38,353 nucleotides of DNA, taken from the NCBI GenBank assembly GCA_039931435.1, contig JBDTRY010000013.1, forward strand, positions 1-38,353, read 5' to 3'. The DNA comes from JBDTRY01 sp039931435 (GTDB taxonomy: Bacteria > Acidobacteriota > Thermoanaerobaculia > Gp7-AA8). Each line of letters opens with the position of its first letter. Position 1 is the first letter of the stretch. Positions 1 through 7,247 of the stretch are shown here, one piece after another. The notes beneath the pieces were generated by a model that saw only the letters and a list, made by a program, of their open reading frames with translations, did not search any database and was not told the origin of the DNA. The position numbers and the translations under genes are program-made.

Positions 1-834
1 CCGGGGAAGGTTATAGAAGGGAACGCTCGGAAAATAGTGATGCTCGAGATGATAGTTCGAGAAGAGATAGACCACATCCCAGAACCATGATCCTCTGACG
101 AGTGTCGACCACTTTGCCGGATCGGAAGGATCGATGTCGTAATGCTGGCCGAGACGGTTGAGAGCGAATGCAAAAGGAAAGACGAAAAAGTACGGGACGA
201 GGTAGGTCTTCCAGGCAATGTAGAACCCGGCAAAGTAGGTGACGAGCGCCAGCAGCACGAGGTGAGACAGAATCGTCAGATTGCGCTCGAAGTTGATCTG
301 CTTCTGCATTTCGGACGAATAGCTGCGGGCCTCAGTTCGTGCCGCTCGGAAATAGATGGGAAACAGGGCCGGGGTAAAGTAGAGGGCCTTGAACCAGCGT
401 GCGTTGCGCTTCGGCGACAGGTAATGGCGCTTCGGATCTTCCTCGTAAGAGCCCAGTGAGGCGTGATGATCCAGATGCCAGCGAGTGAACTGGGTCGCGG
501 AGATTCCGCTGGGAATGGCGTAGAGGAGTCCGATGAGCCGATTCAATCTTCCGCGATCACGGTCCACCACCGCGCGATGAACTACCTCGTGAAGCAGGAT
601 CGTGAAGTCGAATATCGCAAACCCCGAAATAATGGCCACGGGGAGCCAGAAGTACCAGACCTCCAGCCTGACGATTACGGCCGTGGCCAGGATCAGCACC
701 CCTGTCAGAGCGAGGGCGATCAGGAGGTGCAGGGCGGGCCGCTTCTCATGAAGGGCACGGAGATCCTCGGTAGAGAGCTCCTGCCCGAGCTGACTGCGAA
801 GCTCGATTGTGTGATCCGCGTAGTAGTGACCCAT
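1..834 (-). CDS. Fatty acid desaturase family protein (3' end cut by window edge)
   Basis: A membrane di-iron desaturase/hydroxylase, expected to oxidise acyl chains or a related lipid. The 278 residues read from the window show all three histidine boxes: HEVVH at 82-86, HLDHH at 120-124 and HLEHH at 262-266, the last in the typical context SNYHLEHHYFP. Hydrophobic segments lie at about 36-56, 60-81 and 188-225. The reading frame is still open at base 1, so the C-terminus is missing. Start: ATG at 834 is preferred; an in-frame ATG at 864 would add ten residues, but neither has a well-spaced Shine-Dalgarno. A perfect 5-bp inverted repeat with a 3-nt loop (838-850) sits just upstream of 834 and would fall inside the longer version. 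The gene is divergent from the DUF488 gene. Family is clear; substrate is unknown. Confidence 0.9.
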   Translation of the reverse strand, partial: MGHYYADHTIELRSQLGQELSTEDLRALHEKRPALHLLIALALTGVLILATAVIVRLEVWYFWLPVAIISGFAIFDFTILLHEVVHRAVVDRDRGRLNRLIGLLYAIPSGISATQFTRWHLDHHASLGSYEEDPKRHYLSPKRNARWFKALYFTPALFPIYFRAARTEARSYSSEMQKQINFERNLTILSHLVLLALVTYFAGFYIAWKTYLVPYFFVFPFAFALNRLGQHYDIDPSDPAKWSTLVRGSWFWDVVYLFSNYHLEHHYFPSVPFYNLPR

Positions 835-837
835 CGG

Positions 838-850
838 CTGTTTTGAACAG
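838..850. promoter_or_regulatory. Small palindrome between desaturase and DUF488 genes (possible operator)
   Basis: CTGTT-TTG-AACAG is a perfect 5-bp inverted repeat ending four bases before the desaturase ATG at 834. Its position would suit a repressor site near a transcription start. No regulator is identified, and a 13-bp palindrome can occur by chance. Confidence 0.25.
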
Positions 851-955
851 AATTCTCCCCCCATTTATTCAGATTGTCGAGGCCGCCCCGCTGGCGCTTT
901 TCGCCCATCACCATCAGTGCCGAAGACCAGAGGATCAATGGTGGAAAGCCAGTCC

Positions 956-1486
956 ATGACCATCTACACGATCGGACACTCCACGCGCCCCACCAGCGAG
1001 ATAGTAACGATGCTGAAGTTGCACGGAGTCGTGGCCCTGGCGGACGTCCGCCGTTTTCCGGGGTCCCGGCGCAGTCCGCAGTTCTCTCGGGATCGTCTGC
1101 GCGAGGATCTTGCGCGGGAAGGCATCGGCTACTTCCATCTCGAGTCCCTCGGAGGCAGGCGTAAAGCAGTTGCGGGGTCTCCGAACGGATTCTGGCGGAA
1201 CGAGGCCTTTCGAGGTTATGCCGATCACATGGCCACTGCCGAGTTCAACGAGGCCATGGGAGAGCTCACTGCGTTGTCCGGGCCTGTCGCGGTCATGTGT
1301 GCCGAGGCGGTGCCGTGGAAGTGCCATCGGAACATGATCGCGGATGAGCTGACCCGCCGAGGCATCGGCGTCGTCCATATTCTGGCCCCCACTTCGGCGA
1401 GGGAGCACACCTTGAACGCTGCCGCTTCGGACACAGGCACACACCTCATCTACCCCGAGAGCGAGCAGAAAACGCTGTTCCAGTGA
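956..1486 (+). CDS. DUF488 family protein
   Basis: A 176-residue DUF488 protein; the family has no settled biochemical role. Family hallmarks are visible: IYTIGHSTRP at the N-terminus, DVRRFPGSRRSPQF, a central YFHLESLGGRR segment, and the conserved C-terminal cysteine/histidine motif CAEAVPWKCHR. The ATG at 956 is chosen because family members normally start a few residues before the I-x-T-I-G-H-S motif; GGAAAG lies seven bases upstream. In-frame ATGs at 938 and 917 would add 6 or 13 residues and cannot be excluded. It stands alone, divergent from the desaturase and followed by a repeat-bearing gap. Confidence 0.88.
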   Translation: MTIYTIGHSTRPTSEIVTMLKLHGVVALADVRRFPGSRRSPQFSRDRLREDLAREGIGYFHLESLGGRRKAVAGSPNGFWRNEAFRGYADHMATAEFNEAMGELTALSGPVAVMCAEAVPWKCHRNMIADELTRRGIGVVHILAPTSAREHTLNAAASDTGTHLIYPESEQKTLFQ

Positions 1487-1505
1487 GGATACGACTACCG
1501 GCCCT

Positions 1506-1593
1506 TGTCATCCCGAGGAACTCCCGGGCCTGTAAGGACGGCTTGCGTTCCACAAGCCGGGGATCCTCCTCGCTTCGCGCGTTCGGGATGACA
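1506..1593. repeat. REP-like palindromic intergenic element, copy 1
   Basis: An 88-bp element bounded by perfect 11-bp inverted ends, TGTCATCCCGA (1506-1516) and TCGGGATGACA (1583-1593). An inner hairpin has a 6-bp stem, GGCTTG (1540-1545) with CAAGCC (1553-1558). Its right-hand 27 bases (1567-1593) match bases 6361-6387 of a second element with two differences. Elements with such ends are typical of dispersed, non-autonomous REP-type repeats. It occupies the gap between the DUF488 gene and ribF; the rest of the gap (1594-1758) shows nothing I recognise. Confidence 0.8.
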
Positions 1594-1758
1594 TGCTGGT
1601 GGATTCGAGCGTTTTCGTTGGAAGAGTCGAGCGAAGGATGTCTTCTGCCTTCCCGGTTGCTCCAGAGCACCGCCGAACATCAGAATGCTCGGCCACTCCA
1701 ATAGCTCGTGTCATCGGACGCGTCGGGCGGCCTTCCCTGGCACGGCTCCGTGGCGTTG

Positions 1759-1764
1759 TAGAAT
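1759..1764 (+). promoter_or_regulatory. Putative -10 box for ribF
   Basis: TAGAAT lies 12 bases before the ribF ATG at 1777. No convincing -35 hexamer is present at 16-18 bp. The same hexamer precedes the tRNA gene at the correct distance, which supports it as a -10 form in this genome. Confidence 0.35.
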
Positions 1765-1776
1765 GCGGGCCGCTTC

Positions 1777-2739
1777 ATGTTCACACTCCAGGATCCTCTC
1801 CGGCAGACCGATCTTCCTTCGGGATGCGTAGCAACCATCGGCAACTTCGATGGCCTGCACCTCGGGCATCAACAGATCATTGCCGGAGTGGTAACGCGCG
1901 CCCGTGAGCTCGGTGTGCAGTCAGCGGCCATCACCTTTCATCCGCACCCGCTTTCGATCGTCGCTCCGGAACGCGTGCCTCGCCAGATTCTCACTCTTGC
2001 ACAGAAGGAGGAACTCCTGGCGGCAATGGGACTGGATGCCCTGCTGGTCGTCCCCTTCACTCACGAATTCTCGCGCTGGACGGCCGAACGCTTCGTCCGC
2101 GACTTCCTGGTCGATGCTCTGCATGTTCAGGAAGTTCACATCGGTCGGGACTTCTCCTTCGGCGCCGGAAGAGAAGGCAATCTGGCCACTCTGGAGGAGC
2201 TCGGCGATCGGTACCGTTTCGATGTCGTGGGAATTGACGACGTGAAGATTCGAGGCATCCGCGTGTCCAGCTCGATCGTGCGCCGCGCCATTCAGAAGGG
2301 CGCCATGCGCCTGGCCACACTCGTGCTCGGCCGCAGTTACTTCATCGACGGCAGAGTGGCCACGGGCCGGCGGCTGGGACGCAAAATCGGCTTTCCCACC
2401 GTGAACGTCGATCCCTCAAACGATCTCTTTCCCGGCTCGGGGGTGTACATCACCACCTCGCGCTTCCAGACATTCTCGGGAACGTTCGCAAGCGTCACGA
2501 ACATCGGCATCCGACCGACGCTCTACGAGAATTACGCCACGACAATCGAAAGCCACATCCTCGACTTCGACTCGAACGTTTATGACGACAATGTCCGCGT
2601 TTATTTTCACGAGCTGCTGCGCCGCGAGCATCGCTTCCGTTCCGCTGTAGAGCTGACCACCCAGATCCGCAGCGATATCGACCGCTCCCGGCTGTTCTTC
2701 CTCTCCCACCCTGCCGATCAACTGAAACTCACGGTTTGA
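1777..2739 (+). CDS. ribF: Bifunctional riboflavin kinase / FAD synthetase RibF
   Basis: Makes FMN from riboflavin and ATP, then FAD by adenylylating FMN, in the cytoplasm. At 320 residues it has the normal length. The N-terminal nucleotidyltransferase domain (about 1-180) shows GNFDGLHLGH at 22-31, FHPHP near 54-58, GRDFSFGAGREGN at 123-135 and SSSIVRR at 164-170. The C-terminal flavokinase domain (about 185-310) shows TGRRLGRKIGFPTVN with the PTVN motif at 207-210, and LLRREHRF near the end. The start at 1777 places the HxGH motif at the usual distance from the N-terminus. lptD follows on the same strand after a short gap. Confidence 0.97.
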   Translation: MFTLQDPLRQTDLPSGCVATIGNFDGLHLGHQQIIAGVVTRARELGVQSAAITFHPHPLSIVAPERVPRQILTLAQKEELLAAMGLDALLVVPFTHEFSRWTAERFVRDFLVDALHVQEVHIGRDFSFGAGREGNLATLEELGDRYRFDVVGIDDVKIRGIRVSSSIVRRAIQKGAMRLATLVLGRSYFIDGRVATGRRLGRKIGFPTVNVDPSNDLFPGSGVYITTSRFQTFSGTFASVTNIGIRPTLYENYATTIESHILDFDSNVYDDNVRVYFHELLRREHRFRSAVELTTQIRSDIDRSRLFFLSHPADQLKLTV

Positions 2740-2773
2740 CGAGGCTTCTCCGCGTCCCATCCCGATGCCGTTC

Positions 2774-2779
2774 TACAAT
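2774..2779 (+). promoter_or_regulatory. Putative -10 box for lptD
   Basis: TACAAT lies 15 bases before the preferred lptD ATG at 2795, which would give a leader of about nine bases. No matching -35 box is seen. If real, it rules out the upstream in-frame ATG at 2765 as the start for this transcript. Confidence 0.3.
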
Positions 2780-2794
2780 GACGGCGACGACCGT

Positions 2795-5113
2795 ATGAAC
2801 ACCCTCCGACGATTCCTTGCTCCGGCCCTCCTCACGCTCTTTCTGCCCGTTGCTGTTTCCGGTCAGACCAGTATGCGCAGGCCTGCTCCGCCGAAAACGA
2901 AATCGCGATTTTCCGTCGAGCTCAAGCCTCTGAAGAGTGGAGGAACCGTGGCCTGGACAGTCGGAGCGAATGGCCACCAGGAAATTGTCAAAGACGAATA
3001 CGCCTTGCTGGAAGGCGAGGTGAAGCTGACCTATCAGGACGTCGTCATCAGTGCTGACAAAATCCGTTACATCTTCAAAACGCAGGAAGCCGAAGCCGTC
3101 GGGCACGTCATCATCGATCAGGGTCCGCAAAGGCTCTCAGCCGATCGCGCCCGCTACAATCTCGACTCGAAAACCGGCACGTTCTATCAGGCCAAAGCGT
3201 CGCTGGAGCCATCGATCTATTTCACGGGCGCCGAGATCAGAAAGACGGGCGACGACACGTACGAGATGAGCGACGGTGTCTTCACATCCTGCGACATCGC
3301 CAATCCTGCCTGGTCCTTCCGGATCAAATCAGCCTCGATCAAGCTCGACGACTACGCCCACCTGCGCGATACATCCTTCCGGGCGCGAAGCATACCGCTG
3401 TTCTGGACGCCGTACCTGCTCTGGCCGACGAAGTCCGACCGCTCTCAGGGTCTGCTCATTCCCAAGCCCGGATACAACAGCCAGTTCGGCGCCTACCTCA
3501 AGAACGAATACTTTCTACCGGTCGGGACCTGGGCCGATGCCACGGTCAAAGCGGACGTTTTCACGAACGGTCTCTTCGGAACGGGGCTGGAGACGCGTTA
3601 CAAGCCAACGCAGGAGATCAACGGCACAGGACACGTCTACGTCGTACGCGACCCCGGAATCGACCTGCCCGGCGAAACGGATCGCCCCCAGCAGTGGGAG
3701 TGGAAATACGATTTCAAGCACACGCAGGAAGGACTGCCGGGTGGCTTCCGCGGGGTCGTGGACGTGAAGGACTTCTCGGACCTCGAATTCTTTCAGCGTT
3801 TCGAACGGGACTTCGATCTCAACACCATCTCCAACATCTACTCCTCGGCTTACCTGACGAAGAACAGGCCGAATTACTCGCTGAACCTCCGCACGGATCG
3901 GCGCAAGTTGTTCCTGGGCCGGGTGGTGAACCCCGATGGGAGCACCAGCGATTCGTCACGACTCTTCGAGCAACTACCTGCCATCGACTTCCGCACGTAC
4001 CCCAATCGCGTCGGCGGCACGCCTCTCTACTTTTCGCTCGAGTCTTCCGCTGGCCACCTTCGGACCATCGATCAAGGAGCGTTGCGAACGCCTCAGGTCA
4101 CCGCGGACTACTTCCGCGCGGACATTCATCCCACGCTTACTCTGCAACTGAAGACGCCGGCCTGGCTTTCCATCAAGCCCCAGCTCTCGGTCCGGGACAC
4201 CTATTACAGCTCCAGCCTCTGCGACCCGCTCTCGGATCTGAACTGCTCACAATCGACCGGGGCGAATCAGATCATCGACAGGTCGTTGAACAGGTCATAC
4301 GCCCAGGGCGAAGTAGAAGTGGTCGGTCCCTCCCTGTCGAAAATCTACAACTTCGATTTCGGTGGCTTTACGAAGTTCAAACACGTCATCGAACCGCGCG
4401 TCCGCTATCTGTATACGACCGACGTTTCGGACCAGAGCCGCGTCATCCGCTTCGATACCATCGACTCCCCAGCCCTGCCGCTGGTTCAGGACTCGGTGGA
4501 GTACTCTCTGACCCAGCGCGTCATCGGTAAGGAATCAGGCGAGAACGCTTCGGCGCGGGACATCATGTCTCTGTCCGTCCGGCAATCGGCGTCGCTTTCC
4601 AAGCCCTTCAGCAGCTCCTCATTCGGCGCCACCGGAGCAAACAAGTTCTCTCCGCTGACGATCGCCGCGCATGTCAACCCCTACCAGCGCTTCACCCTCG
4701 ACGCCAGCGCTTCCTACGGCAACGTTTCGCGTCAACTCGATCAGACCAGCCTTTCCGCGAACCTCCTCGGCAAGAAGGCTTACCTCAACTTCACCTGGTT
4801 CTCGACCTACGAGAATCCGGCCACGTTCGCCCGGGACTCGAGCCAGATCCGGATCGGGACGGGAGGCCCCATCTGGCGCGATCGCTGGCGCGGAGACGCG
4901 CAGATCAACTACGACGCCGGGCGCAGCCTCTTTCTGGAGCAGCGTTATCTGATCGCCTATGCTGCATCCTGCTATGATCTGGCCCTCGAATATCGCGATT
5001 ACCTCCAGTTCGGAGGTACAGTCCGCAAACCCGCCCGTGACTATCAGTTTTCCGTGAGCCTGAAAAACGTCGGAACGTTTTTCGACATTCGAGGATCGCT
5101 CGGCGGGCTCTGA
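2795..5113 (+). CDS. lptD: LPS-assembly protein LptD (OstA/Imp-like)
   Basis: The outer-membrane beta-barrel that inserts lipopolysaccharide into the outer leaflet, normally with the lipoprotein LptE. The 772-residue product begins with a signal peptide (MNTLRRFLAPALLTLF, cleavage near VSG-Q). The OstA-type periplasmic domain follows at about 50-190, with the GEVKLTYQDVVISADKIRY type of repeat. The LptD barrel starts near PYLLWPTKSDRSQGLLIP. Cysteines occur near CDIANP, around SSLCDPLSDLNC, and in the near-terminal SCYDLALEYRDY, the region where E. coli LptD also holds paired cysteines. The ATG at 2795 is chosen because it begins the signal peptide; ATG 2765 would put ten charged residues in front of it. 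The nucleotidyltransferase gene starts nine bases after the stop. Confidence 0.92.
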   Translation: MNTLRRFLAPALLTLFLPVAVSGQTSMRRPAPPKTKSRFSVELKPLKSGGTVAWTVGANGHQEIVKDEYALLEGEVKLTYQDVVISADKIRYIFKTQEAEAVGHVIIDQGPQRLSADRARYNLDSKTGTFYQAKASLEPSIYFTGAEIRKTGDDTYEMSDGVFTSCDIANPAWSFRIKSASIKLDDYAHLRDTSFRARSIPLFWTPYLLWPTKSDRSQGLLIPKPGYNSQFGAYLKNEYFLPVGTWADATVKADVFTNGLFGTGLETRYKPTQEINGTGHVYVVRDPGIDLPGETDRPQQWEWKYDFKHTQEGLPGGFRGVVDVKDFSDLEFFQRFERDFDLNTISNIYSSAYLTKNRPNYSLNLRTDRRKLFLGRVVNPDGSTSDSSRLFEQLPAIDFRTYPNRVGGTPLYFSLESSAGHLRTIDQGALRTPQVTADYFRADIHPTLTLQLKTPAWLSIKPQLSVRDTYYSSSLCDPLSDLNCSQSTGANQIIDRSLNRSYAQGEVEVVGPSLSKIYNFDFGGFTKFKHVIEPRVRYLYTTDVSDQSRVIRFDTIDSPALPLVQDSVEYSLTQRVIGKESGENASARDIMSLSVRQSASLSKPFSSSSFGATGANKFSPLTIAAHVNPYQRFTLDASASYGNVSRQLDQTSLSANLLGKKAYLNFTWFSTYENPATFARDSSQIRIGTGGPIWRDRWRGDAQINYDAGRSLFLEQRYLIAYAASCYDLALEYRDYLQFGGTVRKPARDYQFSVSLKNVGTFFDIRGSLGGL

Positions 5114-5122
5114 AGGATACTC

Positions 5123-6229
5123 ATGCCCCAAGTGAAGAGTTCCCGCAACACCATGAAGATGAAGGGTCTGATTCTCTCAGGCGGCAAGGGAACGCGCATG
5201 CGCCCACTGACCTATACCTCCGCCAAGCAGTTGATCCCGGTGGCCAACAAACCGGTGCTGCATTACGGGATCGAAGCAATCGTCGCGGCGGGCATCGACG
5301 AGATCGCCATCATCGTCTCGCCGGAAACAGGGCCGGAGATCCGCCAGGCCATTCAGGACGGTTCCAGTTTCGGAGCGAAGGTCACCTACATCGAACAGGA
5401 TGCGCCGCGAGGGCTGGCGCACGCCGTCCTCGTCACCGAGGAATTCATGGAGGACAGTCCCTTCGTTATGTACCTCGGAGATAACCTGCTTCAGCATGGA
5501 ATCACCCCGCTGGTAGAGGAGTACCGCAACCTCGAATGCAACAGCGAGATCCTTCTCACGCGAGTTCCGGACCCCTCGCAGTTCGGCGTCGCCGAGCTGT
5601 CGGACGACGGGCAGGTCGTGCGGCTCACCGAGAAACCTCCCGAACCGAAATCAGATCTGGCGCTGGTCGGCGTGTACATGTTCGATCACAACATCTTCAA
5701 AGCGGCGAAGTCCATCCGCCCGTCATGGCGCAATGAGCTGGAGATCACGGACGCCATTCAATGGCTGATCGAGAACGGCTACAGCGTTCATCCACACATC
5801 GTCAAGGGATGGTGGAAGGACACAGGAAAGATCGACGACATGCTCGAGGCCAACCGTACGGTGCTGGATACGTTCGAGATGGATGTTCGCGGCGAAGTCG
5901 ACGCCACCAGCCGCATCGAAGGAAAGGTACTCATCGAAGAAGGGGCGCAGATCATCGATTCCGTCGTGCGCGGGCCAGCCATTGTGGGCAAGGGGGCGCG
6001 GATCGTCAGTGCCTACGTCGGACCCTACACGTCCATTGGCAACGGATGTAACGTCGAATGCTGCGAAGTGGAGAATTCGATCATCCTCGAGAACAGCACT
6101 CTGTCGCACGTCGATGGCCGCATCGAGGAAAGCCTCATCGGCAAGAACGTGAAAATCGGCCGGACACAGAAAAAGCCTGTTGCCTACAGGTTCATGATCG
6201 GTGACAACAGCGAGATCGGAATTACGTAG
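5123..6229 (+). CDS. Glucose-1-phosphate thymidylyltransferase, long form (RmlA-like)
   Basis: Predicted to condense a sugar-1-phosphate with dTTP to give dTDP-glucose for surface polysaccharide or deoxysugar synthesis. The 368-residue protein has the nucleotidyltransferase signature LILSGGKGTRMRPLTYTSAKQ near residues 15-33, then MYLGDN and KGWWKDTGK. A C-terminal hexapeptide-repeat (left-handed beta-helix) region covers roughly 245-365. That extension marks the long RmlA form rather than the short RfbA type. GAAGGA ends five bases before the ATG at 5123; an internal ATG at 5153 or 5159 would put the GGxGTR motif closer to the start. It follows lptD by nine bases, so the two are probably cotranscribed. 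No rmlBCD genes are in the window, so the exact sugar is uncertain. Confidence 0.9.
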   Translation: MPQVKSSRNTMKMKGLILSGGKGTRMRPLTYTSAKQLIPVANKPVLHYGIEAIVAAGIDEIAIIVSPETGPEIRQAIQDGSSFGAKVTYIEQDAPRGLAHAVLVTEEFMEDSPFVMYLGDNLLQHGITPLVEEYRNLECNSEILLTRVPDPSQFGVAELSDDGQVVRLTEKPPEPKSDLALVGVYMFDHNIFKAAKSIRPSWRNELEITDAIQWLIENGYSVHPHIVKGWWKDTGKIDDMLEANRTVLDTFEMDVRGEVDATSRIEGKVLIEEGAQIIDSVVRGPAIVGKGARIVSAYVGPYTSIGNGCNVECCEVENSIILENSTLSHVDGRIEESLIGKNVKIGRTQKKPVAYRFMIGDNSEIGIT

Positions 6230-6289
6230 AGCGCGAGGCGTCAGCGACGGACCGGAGAAGGCCTCGCCATCCACCTCTTGTCTCGTGCG

Positions 6290-6387
6290 TGTCATCTGGA
6301 AACCGAAGGCAAGGGATCTTCGGTGAAACCGTCAGTTTCGTTGCACCAGCCGAAGATCCCTCCTCGCTGCGCTCGTTCGGGATGACA
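6290..6387. repeat. REP-like palindromic intergenic element, copy 2
   Basis: A 98-bp element ending in TCGGGATGACA (6377-6387), identical to the right end of the copy at 1506-1593. The left end TGTCAT (6290-6295) matches its first six bases only. Inside is a perfect 12-bp inverted repeat, AGGGATCTTCGG (6312-6323) with CCGAAGATCCCT (6350-6361). A further perfect 5-bp stem (GAAAC 6325-6329, GTTTC 6335-6339) is nested within it. Transcribed, it would fold into a long hairpin after the nucleotidyltransferase gene and might also help end that transcript. Confidence 0.82.
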
Positions 6388-6414
6388 GAGTGGGCGTGAT
6401 CGCTCCCAACCCCA

Positions 6415-6540
6415 CCTCTCGCACTTCGCCTCTCGCCTCTCGCACTTCGCCTCTCGCACTTCGCCTCTCGCCTCTCGCACTTCGCCTCTCGCACTTCGCC
6501 TCTCGCCTCTCGCCTCTCGCCTCTCGCCTCTACCCTCCCA
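6415..6540. repeat. Heptamer tandem repeat array
   Basis: Sixteen uninterrupted 7-bp units run from 6415 to 6526, drawn from only two variants: A = CCTCTCG (11 copies) and B = CACTTCG (5 copies), in the order ABAABABAABABAAAA. Two degenerate units (CCTCTAC, CCTCCCA) extend it to 6540. It starts 27 bases after the REP-like element and ends 26 bases before the proposed methyltransferase start. Together with the palindrome it fills most of the gene-free stretch 6230-6566. The unit length is not a multiple of three, so copy-number change would shift any reading frame through it. Confidence 0.97.
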
Positions 6541-6566
6541 CCCCTCCTGTGTTAGCCTCTCCGGCC

Positions 6567-7247
6567 GTGCCCAATGTCTATCAGTTCAAGGATTTCGAGG
6601 GAAGCAGCCACCGTATTCTCATCGGCCTCGTGCGCCGCTTTGCACAACGCCGGGGGACGCTGCTGGACCTCGGAGCATCGGGCGGAGAGCTGGCTGGCAG
6701 CCTGCGCGAAGCCTTCGACCGTCGTATCGGATTCGAATTCGACGTAGACCGAATTGGCGCTCTGCACCACGCCCTCGATTCGGCGGTGATCGCCGATCTG
6801 GAGCGCGTCTCGGTGCTGCCGTCAAACGTCGACGCCATCGTTCTTGCTGACGTCCTCGAGCACCTTCGCAATCCCGGGCTAATTCTCACGTCTGTACGGA
6901 AATCGTTGAAGCCCGATGGATACCTGTTCGTCTCGGTACCAAATATCGCGAACATCACCACGCGTCTCGGTCTGCTCTTTGGAATCTTTCGCTACCGCGA
7001 CCGCGGCATCCTGGACTCCACGCATCTTCGCTTCTACACCAGCCACACCATTCGTCAGGAAATCGAAAGGGCCGGCTTCGACATTCTGCTTACACGAGGG
7101 TCGGCGATTCCGGTTCGTCTCATCACCGGCAGCCTCGTCCCGGAAGCGATGCTGAGAGCGTCAGAGTGGCTGCTGATACGAGTCACGCAGCTGTGGAAGG
7201 CCCTGCTCGCCTATCAGATCATCGTCGTGGCGCGCCGGAAGGAGTGA
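6567..7247 (+). CDS. Class I SAM-dependent methyltransferase
   Basis: A 226-residue Rossmann-fold methyltransferase (Methyltransf_23/11 type). Motif I is LLDLGASGGELAG, the acidic end of beta-2 is GFEFDVDRI, motif IV is AIVLADVLEHL with the frequent LEHL, and a post-motif LKPDGYLFVSVPN follows. The tail resembles methyltransferases found beside glycosyltransferases in cell-surface polysaccharide loci, which fits the neighbours; the acceptor is unknown. The GTG at 6567 is chosen because the in-frame ATG at 6390 would translate the heptamer array into a Ser/Arg/Leu/Pro stretch unlike any methyltransferase domain. There is no clear Shine-Dalgarno. Its 3' end overlaps the convergent YfhO-like gene by 87 bases. 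Confidence 0.85.
   Translation: MPNVYQFKDFEGSSHRILIGLVRRFAQRRGTLLDLGASGGELAGSLREAFDRRIGFEFDVDRIGALHHALDSAVIADLERVSVLPSNVDAIVLADVLEHLRNPGLILTSVRKSLKPDGYLFVSVPNIANITTRLGLLFGIFRYRDRGILDSTHLRFYTSHTIRQEIERAGFDILLTRGSAIPVRLITGSLVPEAMLRASEWLLIRVTQLWKALLAYQIIVVARRKE

Noticed and set aside
3694..4530. A 278-codon frame inside lptD
   Set aside because: Shadow frame in the same strand as a full-length LptD. Its sequence is Arg/Ser/Pro-rich without motifs.
6415..6540. Possible CRISPR array
   Set aside because: Units are 7 bp with no spacers, and there are no cas genes nearby.
6390..6566. N-terminal extension of the methyltransferase through the heptamer array
   Set aside because: It translates the repeats into Ser/Leu/Arg/Pro sequence and lacks a ribosome-binding site. 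The conserved domain starts after 6567.
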